Of a stretch of DNA of 58,216 nt, positions 1 to 7,779 are shown in pieces. The stretch covers positions 1-58,216 of the forward strand of contig CANRPT010000004.1 in assembly GCA_947632565.1 (NCBI GenBank). The letters are read 5' to 3'. Under the pieces are notes generated by a model that worked only from the letters and a program-made list of their open reading frames with translations, did no database searches and had not been told where the DNA came from. A program made the position numbers and the translations under genes. The first letter of the stretch is position 1; every line of letters starts with the position of its first letter. This DNA comes from an uncultured Bacilli bacterium (lineage in GTDB: Bacteria > Bacillota_I > Bacilli_A > RF39 > UBA660).

Positions 1-2
1 TT

Positions 3-287
3 AATGAATATGTTAAAGCTGGTGGTTCCAAAGATTTAAAGTGTTATGTAGGTTATTTTGGAAGAACAAGTAAAAATGAAAAATTAAACACTATATCTAT
101 TCAAAAATTGATATTAACTCAAAATAATAATGCAGCAACATTCTACACTCCTGAAGAGAGTGAATTACATAAAAGATTGGTTGATTCTTTAGCTAGCCAA
201 ATAGATCAAGATATATTAAGGAAAGAAGAAGTTAAAAGATTAAGGTTAGAAAGAAAATTGAAAAAAAGTAAAATAAATAAGAAATAA
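3..287 (+). CDS. C-terminal end of an unrecognised protein (truncated by window start)
   Basis: An open frame enters from the left window edge and runs 94 codons to a TAA at 285-287. The tail is very basic and probably helical, rich in Lys, Arg and Glu (ends KKSKINKK). I do not recognise the family and only the C-terminus is visible. It lies just upstream of a decayed Abi-type gene, in an accessory island. Confidence 0.5.
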   Translation, partial: NEYVKAGGSKDLKCYVGYFGRTSKNEKLNTISIQKLILTQNNNAATFYTPEESELHKRLVDSLASQIDQDILRKEEVKRLRLERKLKKSKINKK

Positions 288-352
288 TAGATTTTTAGTC
301 AGAATAATATATGTTTTGCTCTTTTTCTAAATATGTGAAGTTAGGGATATAA

Positions 353-775
353 ATGATGAAAGTTAGAACAACAAATACCTTAATGAAATATTTAAGAGAA
401 GAACACAATATTTAATTAAAGGTACTAAAGATAAAAAAATTTAAGAAATATAGGTTATTATTATGGCTATAAAGGTTATAGATATATTAATAGTCCCCAA
501 AATAGAAAAATTTATCTAGCTTCGATGAAATAGCCTCAATAGTTGATTTTGACTCAAAATTAAAAAGTTTGTTATATCCACAAATCATGCAAATAGAAAC
601 AATTTCAAAAAATATTGTACTTCAAATATTAGTAGAAGAATATAAAACTGATGAGTTTAATGTTATTTATGAAAATGGTATGACTAATTACAGAAATAGT
701 AATACTAGCGAAGAATATAAAAAGAAAATGAAACAGAGATTATCAGTACAAAACAATATTTTTCTTAAATTATGA
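353..775 (+). pseudogene. Decayed Abi_2 (AbiD/AbiF-like) abortive infection gene
   Basis: Three frames must be joined to read one protein. The start MMKVRTTNTLMKYLREEHNI ends at a stop, a second frame gives NLRNIGYYYGYKGYRYINSP, and a third gives SFDEIASIVDFDSKLKSLLY to the stop at 773-775. The last segment, with an acidic DFDSKL stretch followed by LLYPQIMQIE, resembles Abi_2 family proteins (Abi-like, phage abortive infection). At least two frameshifts make this non-functional. It opens a run of accessory genes in varying states of decay. The family is assigned from sequence resemblance only. Confidence 0.65.
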
Positions 776-788
776 TTGGAGTTTTTTT

Positions 789-1490
789 ATGAAGGAATAC
801 AATTTAACATTGAATGATATAACTTCTAATTATTTTCATTTTACTAAACAAAATAATCTAAAATCTATTTCCGAAAAAGGATTATTACCGAAAATTTCAT
901 TTCATGCTCAATCTCTTGAAGATACTAAAAAAGTGTTTTTTGTTCAAGGACTAGATAATTTATTAATTCTGTTTGATTGTTGGATAAATGTTTGTGAAAA
1001 ATATCCTTTATTTCCAGGAATATTTAATTTAGGAACTAAAATTATGAAATATAAATGGTTTCCTAAAAAAATTATAAATGGATATTTTAAATATACAGAA
1101 TATAATAAAATACACAGATTTGTATCCTATAAATATTTTGATAGATTCTTAAAAAAATATGTATTATTAAATTTAGAAATTGAAGAAAAAAAAGATTTTG
1201 ATTTTAACGATATTGATCAAATTAAATCTAAAGGATATAATAAAGAATACTTAATACAAGGTGGTTACTCATTAAAATACTCGGATTTAGAGTCAGTAAA
1301 AATGGATAAATGGAATTTACATACTTTTTCCAATCATGGAATTAATGCATCAAAAGTGAAACTTTGTTATGCAAATAACTCTAGTAAAATGGTAGATATA
1401 TTAAATTTTGCACTTAACAATACACATTTAAATATTGAAAATGTTTGTCCAGTACTTTGGAAATATCTAAGAAGTAGAAAATGGCTTTAA
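789..1490 (+). CDS. Hypothetical protein with possible ADP-ribosyltransferase-like N-terminus
   Basis: The frame has 233 codons. Residues 14-35 read NYFHFTKQNNLKSISEKGLL, the pattern 'F-H-F-T-x-x-x-N-L-x-S-I-x-x-x-G-L' seen at the start of several ADP-ribosyltransferase-fold families. No complete catalytic signature can be confirmed. The rest is rich in Lys, Asn and aromatic residues, with no membrane segment. It is a single gene between a decayed Abi gene and repeat R1, which starts at its stop codon. It could be a toxin or defence effector; that is inference from fold resemblance and setting. Confidence 0.6.
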   Translation: MKEYNLTLNDITSNYFHFTKQNNLKSISEKGLLPKISFHAQSLEDTKKVFFVQGLDNLLILFDCWINVCEKYPLFPGIFNLGTKIMKYKWFPKKIINGYFKYTEYNKIHRFVSYKYFDRFLKKYVLLNLEIEEKKDFDFNDIDQIKSKGYNKEYLIQGGYSLKYSDLESVKMDKWNLHTFSNHGINASKVKLCYANNSSKMVDILNFALNNTHLNIENVCPVLWKYLRSRKWL

Positions 1491-1560
1491 AAAAGTTGTT
1501 GTATTTCTTCCGTTATAGCACCAAATTGATACGAAACTCGGAATTTCGAGTAAAATAGAA
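1489..1560. repeat. Dispersed island repeat R1
   Basis: First of six related intergenic repeats. It begins AAAAAGTTGT, contains GCACCAAATTGATACGAAAC, and ends with the inverted pair ACTCG-GAATTT-CGAGT. It begins at the stop of the preceding gene and ends where a truncated nuclease frame starts, so its edge looks like a recombination junction. Confidence 0.65.
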
Positions 1561-1561
1561 A

Positions 1562-1834
1562 TTAATTGTTGGTGATATGAATATGGTATCTCATATGTCA
1601 GAAGTACATAGTATTTTAAAAGAACATAGTAATTATCAAGTTTTATCTAGAAATAAGAATTTTAATGTAACCGATAATTTTTGGCATGGTTATGGAACAA
1701 AAGAACAAGTTAATGTAGACTTTGCATTTATAGAAAAAAACAAGAAAAATCATTTTGAATATAAAGTTATAAAACAAAAGAATGTGATGCAGGAAGGTTC
1801 TGATCATAGACCAATAATTATAGAGATTAATTAG
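1562..1834 (+). pseudogene. C-terminal fragment of an endonuclease/exonuclease/phosphatase (EEP) family protein
   Basis: The frame starts mid-protein with LIVGDMNM, matching the EEP 'G-D-(F/M)-N' catalytic motif. It continues to NVDFAFIEKN and ends near GSDHRPIIIEIN, the family's terminal S-D-H-x-P motif. The N-terminal two thirds, with the Mg-binding Glu and other motifs, is absent: the frame emerges directly from repeat R1. About 90 residues of a family usually over 250 remain, so it is a remnant. The internal ATG at 1577 is unlikely to be a genuine start. Confidence 0.7.
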
Positions 1835-1836
1835 AT

Positions 1837-1912
1837 AGAAAACTGTAAATAACTATGCCATTCACACTAAATTGATTTACACTCAAACTTTTATGGTTCG
1901 AGTGTAAAAATG
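1837..1912. repeat. Dispersed island repeat R2
   Basis: A diverged copy following the EEP fragment. It reads AACTGTAAATAACT, then CACACTAAATTGATTTACAC, and closes with an ACTC...GAGT inverted pair and TGCTTAAAAATATG. The last string is shared with R5. Confidence 0.5.
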
Positions 1913-2024
1913 CTTAAAAATATGATGAAATATATGTGGATTGAAATTGATATATTTGCCAAGTTAGAAAAAATACCTACATATTGACAAATTAATATTT
2001 TGATCAAAATTAAAGAAGTATAAG

Positions 2025-2549
2025 ATGAAAGTATATATAGTACGTCATGGTTAAGTTCCCCATAATGCATTAAAACAGTATAGCACAGAAGATGAAGACT
2101 TGGATGAAATTGGAATCAAGCAGGCTAAAAAGTTAAAACAGACTCTAAAAGATATTCATTTTGATATTGTTATATCTTCACCTTTACTAAGAGCAACTCA
2201 TACAGAATATATTCTAACAAATTATGATAATCAAATAATTACTGATGAAAGATTAAGAGAAAGAAGTTGTGGAACTTTAAATGGGCAATCACTTGAAGTT
2301 ACTAATAGAGAAGAATATTGGAATTATTATAGTAGTGTTAATTATGGAATTAACGAAAATATACAAGTTTTTTTTAAAAGAGTGTGGAGTTTTTTAGATG
2401 AGTTAAAATGTAAAAAATATGATAATGTTTTAATTGTAGCTCATAGCGGTGTATCGAAGGCATTTAGTGCCTATTTTGAAGGAATTAAAGATGGTAAATT
2501 TTTGAATAGAGGTCTTAAAAATTGTGAAGTAAAAATTTATGAATTATAA
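2025..2549 (+). pseudogene. Histidine phosphatase (phosphoglycerate mutase-like) with an in-frame stop
   Basis: The protein starts MKVYIVRHG, containing the R-H-G catalytic motif of the histidine phosphatase superfamily. A TAA at 2052-2054 follows directly, where Gln or Glu is usual. The same frame then continues intact: DEIGIKQAKKL (family G-x-x-Q-A), SSPLLRATHT (family S-P-x-x-R-A), LRERSCGTLNG and VLIVAHSGV with the second catalytic His. Only the one nonsense codon breaks it, and a CAA to TAA change would explain it. Translation could restart only downstream, losing the catalytic RHG. Confidence 0.75.
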
Positions 2550-2552
2550 TTA

Positions 2553-2628
2553 TAAAAAGTTTGCTGTACTTCTTTCTTTAAGGCACCATTGGCGCTTTTA
2601 TTCGAACTTTATCGAATATTGATATAAA
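2553..2628. repeat. Dispersed island repeat R3
   Basis: It follows the phosphatase pseudogene. It has AAAAAGTTTGCTGTACTTCT, GGCACCATTG and the inverted pair TTCGA-ACTTTA-TCGAA, where other copies have ACTCG/CGAGT. Downstream sequence to 2692 holds a TATAAT-like -10 box before the metallopeptidase gene. Confidence 0.5.
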
Positions 2629-2692
2629 AAAGTTATTGAATTATTAAAGAAAAAATGATATAATAACTAACATTAAAAAAGGGGATATTATT

Positions 2693-4183
2693 ATGGCTTA
2701 TATGCAAGTAGGAGATATCAAATTACAATATGATGAAAAAGTTGTTGATATAAAAAGAATTTCTCAAATGATAGAATTTAATCAATACTTATTTGCAGAT
2801 TATAAAGGAAAAATCATTTCAATTGGTTTACCAGTTTCATCTGATAATAATGTAGTTTATATATCTGACTTTAATAAATTCTTTGATGATCTTTTAAAAG
2901 CACTTTTACAAGATAAAAATGTTACTACTTCTTTAGATCATCCTAGTTTAATGCCAGAATTATACACTCAATTACTTGTAAGAAAAGCAACTCAAAATGG
3001 CGATACTGCTGTGATGCTAGATAACAACATTTCTGATGATATGCTTTGGTTTATGATTGCATGCAAATTTTTTGATTATAGAACTAAGTTTAATGAATTA
3101 TCTGATTTCTTGAAATATCGCCATAATTCGGAGTGTATTTTTGATTGGTTAAAAGAAACACAAAGATTTACAATCTATAATTATTTATTAGAAATCGCTT
3201 CAAATTATTTAAGAGAAGATGATTTATCATTTTTTGATAATATTGGTGAAATAGTTTCTAAAATGAATGAAGAAAGTATAGCATTGGCTCTTTCATTACC
3301 TAATGAGTCAGATTATGATTTACCTAAAGTATCTTTAGAAAATTTAGAAAAAATATTTTTTGACTTTTTAAATAGTATAAGAGCTCCAGAACAATGGAAA
3401 AATTTATATACTAAATTAAAAAATGAAAATAAAATATTATTCGAAGAAAGTATAGATGGCTTGGACCATTCTGAAGTTTTTAAAGATGTTGATGGAATAA
3501 GAAAAATTAGAGTTACAACTGATGGAACAATTAAATGTTTTGTTTCATTTGTACATGAATTTATGCATTATGTGTATTTACAAGGAAATATGCCGCCATT
3601 TTCATTATTTGAATTTCCTTCAATATATTATGAAAAAGTTGCAGCTAATTATTTAGTTCAAATTGGATATGATAAAAATATAATCAAACAAGTTATTAGG
3701 AATAGAAATCAAAACAATCTTGATATATATAGCTCTTTATTTGGCCTTTTAATAGATATATGTAGATATAATAAAAAAGGGTCAATAACAAAAGAAGATA
3801 AAATAGAACCTTTTAAAAAATCAATGGAAATAATATACGAAACCAAAAAAAATCTAGCAACAATTTGTGAAGAAGCAGGTGAACCTTTAGAAGATTTAGA
3901 ATTTTTAATTATGCCAAACTACAATTACGAAGAACTAGTTAATAAAGAATGTGATGAGAATATAACTAAATTTATAAAAAATGGATTATTAGTATTAAAC
4001 GGTTATCAATATTTAACGGATAGTTATTTAGCAAACAGCATTTTAGAAAAACAAAATGATGATAACACTCTAGATAAGATGATATTTGTAACTGAACATT
4101 TAGAAGATTTTAATATTGAAAAAATAATTCATTATTTTGGAATAGATAATACATTTGCTCCAAAATCTAGAATTTTGAAATAA
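2693..4183 (+). CDS. HEFMH-motif metallopeptidase-like protein of unknown family
   Basis: The protein has 496 residues, with start ATG after GGGGATATTATT. Around residue 285 it reads FVHEFMHYVYLQG, an HExxH zinc-binding site. About 20 residues later, FPSIYYEKVAANYL supplies a Glu that could be the third ligand of a gluzincin, as in M3-like peptidases. No signal peptide or membrane helix is evident, so it is probably cytoplasmic. The first 250 residues are not recognisable. It is a single, apparently intact gene between repeats R3 and R4. A toxin or defence protease is possible but unproven. Confidence 0.6.
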   Translation: MAYMQVGDIKLQYDEKVVDIKRISQMIEFNQYLFADYKGKIISIGLPVSSDNNVVYISDFNKFFDDLLKALLQDKNVTTSLDHPSLMPELYTQLLVRKATQNGDTAVMLDNNISDDMLWFMIACKFFDYRTKFNELSDFLKYRHNSECIFDWLKETQRFTIYNYLLEIASNYLREDDLSFFDNIGEIVSKMNEESIALALSLPNESDYDLPKVSLENLEKIFFDFLNSIRAPEQWKNLYTKLKNENKILFEESIDGLDHSEVFKDVDGIRKIRVTTDGTIKCFVSFVHEFMHYVYLQGNMPPFSLFEFPSIYYEKVAANYLVQIGYDKNIIKQVIRNRNQNNLDIYSSLFGLLIDICRYNKKGSITKEDKIEPFKKSMEIIYETKKNLATICEEAGEPLEDLEFLIMPNYNYEELVNKECDENITKFIKNGLLVLNGYQYLTDSYLANSILEKQNDDNTLDKMIFVTEHLEDFNIEKIIHYFGIDNTFAPKSRILK

Positions 4184-4231
4184 TAATCAAAAAATTGTAT
4201 ATAAAAAATTAAAATAATGCTATAATTTATC

Positions 4232-4335
4232 AATTGATTCTTACTTTGTTACTTTTTGGAAAAAGTTGTAAATAACTTTTCCAATCGCACTAGATTGATA
4301 AGAAACTTGGAAAATTCGAGTAAAAATAGAAAAGT
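4232..4335. repeat. Dispersed island repeat R4
   Basis: A long copy. It starts with ATTGATTCTTA, shared with R5, then has GGAAAAAGTTGTAAATAACT, TCGCACTAGATTGATAAG, AAACTTGGAAAATTCGAGT and AAAAATAGAAAAG. The terminal stem is ACTTG/CGAGT, keeping pairing through G-U relative to R1. Confidence 0.65.
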
Positions 4336-4638
4336 AATCTCTCATCCATCGAACCACATAGAATTATTATCAAAAATAATATATTTCCTACATTTAACTA
4401 TTCTTTAAAATCTAGTCTTGAACATTTGATAAATAAATTTATTAATCTCATAAAACTTATCAAGAATAGAATATTCTCTAAAAAAGAGACTAGAGAAAAA
4501 TATATAGAAATATCAAGAGATTTATATACTCATGGTATCATTGATGATAAAGAGATAACAGATATTAAAGATAATTATGATTATTGCAAAAATTGTGATA
4601 ATGGTAAAGATAAAGATGATTTTGAGATAGAAATATAA
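4336..4638 (+). pseudogene. Short C-terminal protein fragment, possibly from a Mob/Pre-type relaxase
   Basis: An open frame emerges from repeat R4 without a convincing start and ends at 4638. It reads SLEHLINKFINLIKLIKNRI, then EKYIEISRDLYTHGIID and an acidic DKDDFEIEI tail. I recall similar tails on plasmid mobilisation (Pre/Mob) proteins, but this is weak. A TTG at 4426 could start a 70-residue peptide. It is best treated as a gene remnant truncated at the repeat. Confidence 0.4.
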
Positions 4639-4695
4639 TAATAAATGTAAAAATAGTTAAAAAATATGTTATAATATAATGCAAGGGAGGTTTAT

Positions 4696-5619
4696 ATGAT
4701 TATATTTTTAGGAATTGTTGGAGAACTTGCTACTGTTATAGGTAGTGTTGTTATAACTATTAATGCTGTACTTGATTCAGTATTAGAGATTTCAAAAAAT
4801 GGTTATAAAATTGAGAAAAGTGTGTTAGATGAAATTCAAAAGGAACAAGCTGAAGAAAAAAAACAAAAATCTAATTTAGCTAATAAAATTTTGGGAACTG
4901 TTTTATTACTTGTACCTGGTATTAATTTGATAAACGTTAGTGTAAAAGGTACTAAAATTAAAAGAGCGGTAATGAATGATCCACAAATTAAAGAATCTAT
5001 TGTTCCTATGACTGAAAAGGAAAAAGAACAATATGCTAAAATGAAAGGTAAATTACAAAAATTAACATTTACTATTTTTGTTGCATCAAAAGAAAACGAA
5101 GAAGAATTTTTCGAATTTATTGGAAAAAGGCCTATTGTTGTAGATCACGGATTAACTTCTTTATATTATGAAGAATTAATGCCTCTAAATTATACATTAG
5201 ATGAAGTAAAAAGATTAAATGAAGCAACTACTTATTCATATAGAATTGGTAAAATTGATGGTAAAAATGTTGCAATTATTGGTATTCCAAATCCGGATAG
5301 TCCTGTTAGTAGAATTCAATTAAAATCAGAGGACTATAAAATAACACACACTTACGAAAAAATGACTGAAGAAGAGGCACAAGATCAAACATTTACAGTA
5401 TATCCATTTATGTCAGAAACAGATGAAAAAGTACAAAAAGTTGTTGATGAAATTAAACAATCACGAATTGATATGGTTACTAAAGCTAATTTAGAAGCAT
5501 TACAAGCACACCCTATATTTGAATCAGAAGTTATTCCAACAGAAACCGAACAAGTTTTATCAGAAGAACAAGGACCAAGATTGGTAAAAACAATACGTCC
5601 ACAAAACGAGAAAAAGTAA
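4696..5619 (+). CDS. Hypothetical membrane-associated protein
   Basis: The protein has 307 residues, starting at ATG after GGGAGG. Residues 1-28 form a hydrophobic segment (IIFLGIVGELATVIGSVVIT). A second hydrophobic stretch (ILGTVLLLVPGINLINV) lies near residues 65-82. The remaining ~220 residues are soluble, mixed alpha/beta in composition, with an acidic C-terminus. I do not recognise a family. A hairpin terminator follows. It sits alone between the fragment after R4 and repeat R5. Confidence 0.55.
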   Translation: MIIFLGIVGELATVIGSVVITINAVLDSVLEISKNGYKIEKSVLDEIQKEQAEEKKQKSNLANKILGTVLLLVPGINLINVSVKGTKIKRAVMNDPQIKESIVPMTEKEKEQYAKMKGKLQKLTFTIFVASKENEEEFFEFIGKRPIVVDHGLTSLYYEELMPLNYTLDEVKRLNEATTYSYRIGKIDGKNVAIIGIPNPDSPVSRIQLKSEDYKITHTYEKMTEEEAQDQTFTVYPFMSETDEKVQKVVDEIKQSRIDMVTKANLEALQAHPIFESEVIPTETEQVLSEEQGPRLVKTIRPQNEKK

Positions 5620-5650
5620 AAAATGAATTGCTACTTTTTCTTTTTTTGAT
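5611..5650 (+). terminator. Rho-independent terminator after the 4696 gene
   Basis: AAAAAGTA and TACTTTTT form a stem over the stop codon region, followed by a T-rich run. Confidence 0.5.
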
Positions 5651-5666
5651 AAAAAATATTTAGTGA

Positions 5667-5778
5667 TTGATTCTTAACCATTTATTCTCGGCAAAAGTTG
5701 TAGATTACGGCATCACTCGCACCAGATTGATACCAAACTCGGATTTATGTCTTGAGTTTTAATCTGCTTAAAAATATG
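5667..5778. repeat. Dispersed island repeat R5
   Basis: The longest copy. It has ATTGATTCTTA, GGCAAAAGTTGTAGATTACG, CTCGCACCAGATTGATACC, AAACTCGGATTTATG and CTTGAGT, then TGCTTAAAAATATG as in R2. The ACTC...GAGT pair is kept although the loop differs. Confidence 0.65.
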
Positions 5779-5799
5779 TTATAATAACCTATAAATTTA

Positions 5800-5818
5800 A
5801 ATTGACTGTTAGTCAATT
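5800..5818. promoter_or_regulatory. Inverted repeat, possible operator in the 5885 gene leader
   Basis: AATTGACT-GTT-AGTCAATT is a perfect 8-bp inverted repeat. It lies 66 bases before the start codon and downstream of a TATAAT-like box near 5778. A second inverted pair, CACATTTG...CAAATGTG, follows. Either operator or leader hairpin is possible. Confidence 0.4.
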
Positions 5819-5884
5819 AAGAAAACACATTTGCACATTGACTTTATCATTATGCATACAAATGTGATAATTTTAGGAGGAAAC

Positions 5885-6859
5885 ATGGCAGCAATCTCTT
5901 ATGAAAATATAGATTTATTTTATTATCATTCAATAGATATCGATTTTGCAAGATTTTCTTCTATACTAACTTATGGCATAGTATCTAAAAAAGCTGCAAT
6001 TGATGAAGGTATTCAATATTATTATCGGAATTATACACATTCTAGTGCCAAAAATGAATACATAAGTGTTAATCACTTTCCAAGAACGATTTTAAGATAT
6101 TTTCAAATTGAAAATGAGCTTTATGATTTTAATACCAACAAAATTTGTTTTATGATTGATGATATTATTCCTTTGGAAAAACAAGCCTATAATAATAGGC
6201 ATCATTATACAAATGAAAGACATGTGCATTATAAAATAGAATCATCTATGATAAAAGGAGTTTTGTTAAGAGAAGTAGATGCTCAAAAGAGATTATCTGA
6301 AATACCGTTTAATTACAAATTTACGGATAAAGAATATTTTGAAAATAAAGTTTTTTCCACAATTAATTTTTTTGTTGATAACTTTGGTACTTTTAGCAAT
6401 ACTGATAAAATATATTACTTGATTGGAAAATTGCAAGAAGCTCGAATATATGGGATGGCAGATGATGTAATAATTGAGCTGATTTCTAGAGAAATCCAGA
6501 ATAACATTAAACTAATTCTAAGTGAATTACTAGGAATCGATAACCCTACACTATTAGAAGTTATATCTTATTTCAATAATGGTAAGTATCCTATTTACTT
6601 GATGAATAGATTTGATTTGCAACTAGCTGAATCGAAACTATCTACTAAGGATTGGAGATTAGAACGGTTTAAGGAAAAATCAAATGCAACTATTTCTGAG
6701 ATGAAACGACAAAAGTCAATAGATAAGAAAACTTTAAAATTGTTAAAGAAAATGTCAGATTCGGGGCTAGAAATTTATTACGGATATTCAAGTGGGCCAT
6801 TGACGCAAGAAGATTTTGAAATAGTAGAAGAAATAAAACGACTATCTTTGAAAAAATAA
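5885..6859 (+). CDS. Hypothetical protein, second possible ADP-ribosyltransferase-like gene
   Basis: The start ATG at 5885 follows TTTAGGAGGAAAC, a strong ribosome binding site; an upstream in-frame ATG at 5831 is less likely. The 325 residues begin with FYYHSIDIDFARFSSILTYG, recalling the 'Y-H-x-x-x-x-x-x-x-I-L-x-x-G-I' opening of ADP-ribosyltransferase-like folds. A possible second-strand motif is NEYISVNHF. The C-terminus is helical and ends EEIKRLSLKK. Its leader contains two inverted repeats, unlike its neighbours. It is followed directly by R6. Function is unknown. Confidence 0.55.
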   Translation: MAAISYENIDLFYYHSIDIDFARFSSILTYGIVSKKAAIDEGIQYYYRNYTHSSAKNEYISVNHFPRTILRYFQIENELYDFNTNKICFMIDDIIPLEKQAYNNRHHYTNERHVHYKIESSMIKGVLLREVDAQKRLSEIPFNYKFTDKEYFENKVFSTINFFVDNFGTFSNTDKIYYLIGKLQEARIYGMADDVIIELISREIQNNIKLILSELLGIDNPTLLEVISYFNNGKYPIYLMNRFDLQLAESKLSTKDWRLERFKEKSNATISEMKRQKSIDKKTLKLLKKMSDSGLEIYYGYSSGPLTQEDFEIVEEIKRLSLKK

Positions 6860-6890
6860 AAAACGTTGTACTTCTTCCTTAGAAAATCAA
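6857..6890. repeat. Dispersed island repeat R6 (truncated)
   Basis: Only the first third is recognisable: AAAAAACGTTGTACTTCTTC, close to the start of R1 and R3, directly after a stop codon. Confidence 0.4.
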
Positions 6891-6930
6891 TATGAAAGAT
6901 GCAAATGGAGAAAAAGGGGGATTCTATCTG

Positions 6931-7422
6931 ATGAAAGTAGAAAGTTTACAGGATTATCTTGGAAAAATATCAGAGGATAATTGGATCAAATTAGCAACAA
7001 ATATTTTTGAATTAACAGAATCTATTTGTGAAGATTACCCAGATTATAAAGAATGGTATTTTCATAGATAACTTCCTGCTATAATGAGCAATGAAAGAAA
7101 TATTTTATTTGTTAGAGATCCCCAAAACTCAGATAAAATAATTGCAATGGCTTGTCTCAAAAGAAATCAAGAAGAACAAAAAATTTGCACATTATATGTT
7201 TGCAATCAATATAGAAGATTAGGAATTGGTACAAGAATAGTGGAGGAATCTATCATTTGGCTTGGAAATCAGAAACCAGTAATCACCTTTGCAGATTACA
7301 AATTAGATATGTTTCAATCAATCATTAGGAATTTTCATTGGGAATTAACAGAAGTAGTAAAAAATAAATACAATAATCATTCGGTTGAATTATATTTTAA
7401 TGGAAGATTGCAGAAAAAATAA
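6931..7422 (+). pseudogene. GNAT-family acetyltransferase with an in-frame stop
   Basis: The frame starts with MKVESLQDYLGKISEDNW after a GGGGG ribosome site and runs to 7422, broken by one TAA at 7069-7071 (EWYFHR-stop-LPAIMSNERN). The downstream part has the acetyl-CoA binding signature: ICTLYVCNQYRRLGIGTRIV contains the R/Q-x-x-G-x-G/A type loop. A start at ATG 7084 would yield a shortened 112-residue protein that still contains this loop but lacks the first strands. The stop can be explained by CAA to TAA. Confidence 0.7.
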
Positions 7423-7507
7423 CGAAGATGACAGGGATGATAAAAGTAACATTCTAAAGAATAGAACATATTATATAATAACGATACTAGATAAGTGGAG
7501 GTTTTAT

Positions 7508-7665
7508 ATGAGCGATTTTTGTTACGATAATAAAGAAGATCAAACGCAAAATAAACCCTGTAATCCATTGGAAAATAATTGTAATTGTTATTACTTAATT
7601 CCAGGTTCAACAGGTCCATAGGACGCACCGGACCAAGTGGAGGACCAACCGATCCAACTGTTAAC
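7508..7665 (+). pseudogene. 5' part of a split collagen-like surface protein gene
   Basis: ATG 7508 follows GTGGAGG. The protein begins MSDFCYDNKEDQTQNKPCNP, then Cys/Asn-rich CNCYYLIPGSTGP and a TAG at 7619-7621. In the next frame the Gly-x-y pattern continues (GRTGPSGG) up to an inverted repeat at 7666. The matching 3' part begins at 11177. Proteins with Gly-Pro-Thr collagen repeats and a C-terminal globular domain (BclA-like) are typical of Bacillota surfaces. The gene was interrupted by the 3.5 kb insertion and has also acquired a frameshift. Confidence 0.7.
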
Positions 7666-7779
7666 CATTAAAAGTGGTACTCTTTTTCCAATAATTGGCT
7701 ACAAATATTTTGTAAAAAACTTTACTTTAAATATTGAATATTATATAATAATGGCAAGATGAGAGGAAGGTAATAGATT

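Noticed and set aside
1892-1912. tRNA-like GGTTCGAGT string
   Set aside because: It is part of repeat R2; no cloverleaf can be drawn around it.
1489-5778. Integron attC sites with an integron integrase
   Set aside because: The repeats resemble cassette sites in placement, but no GTTRRRY core pair was confirmed and no tyrosine integrase is in the window.
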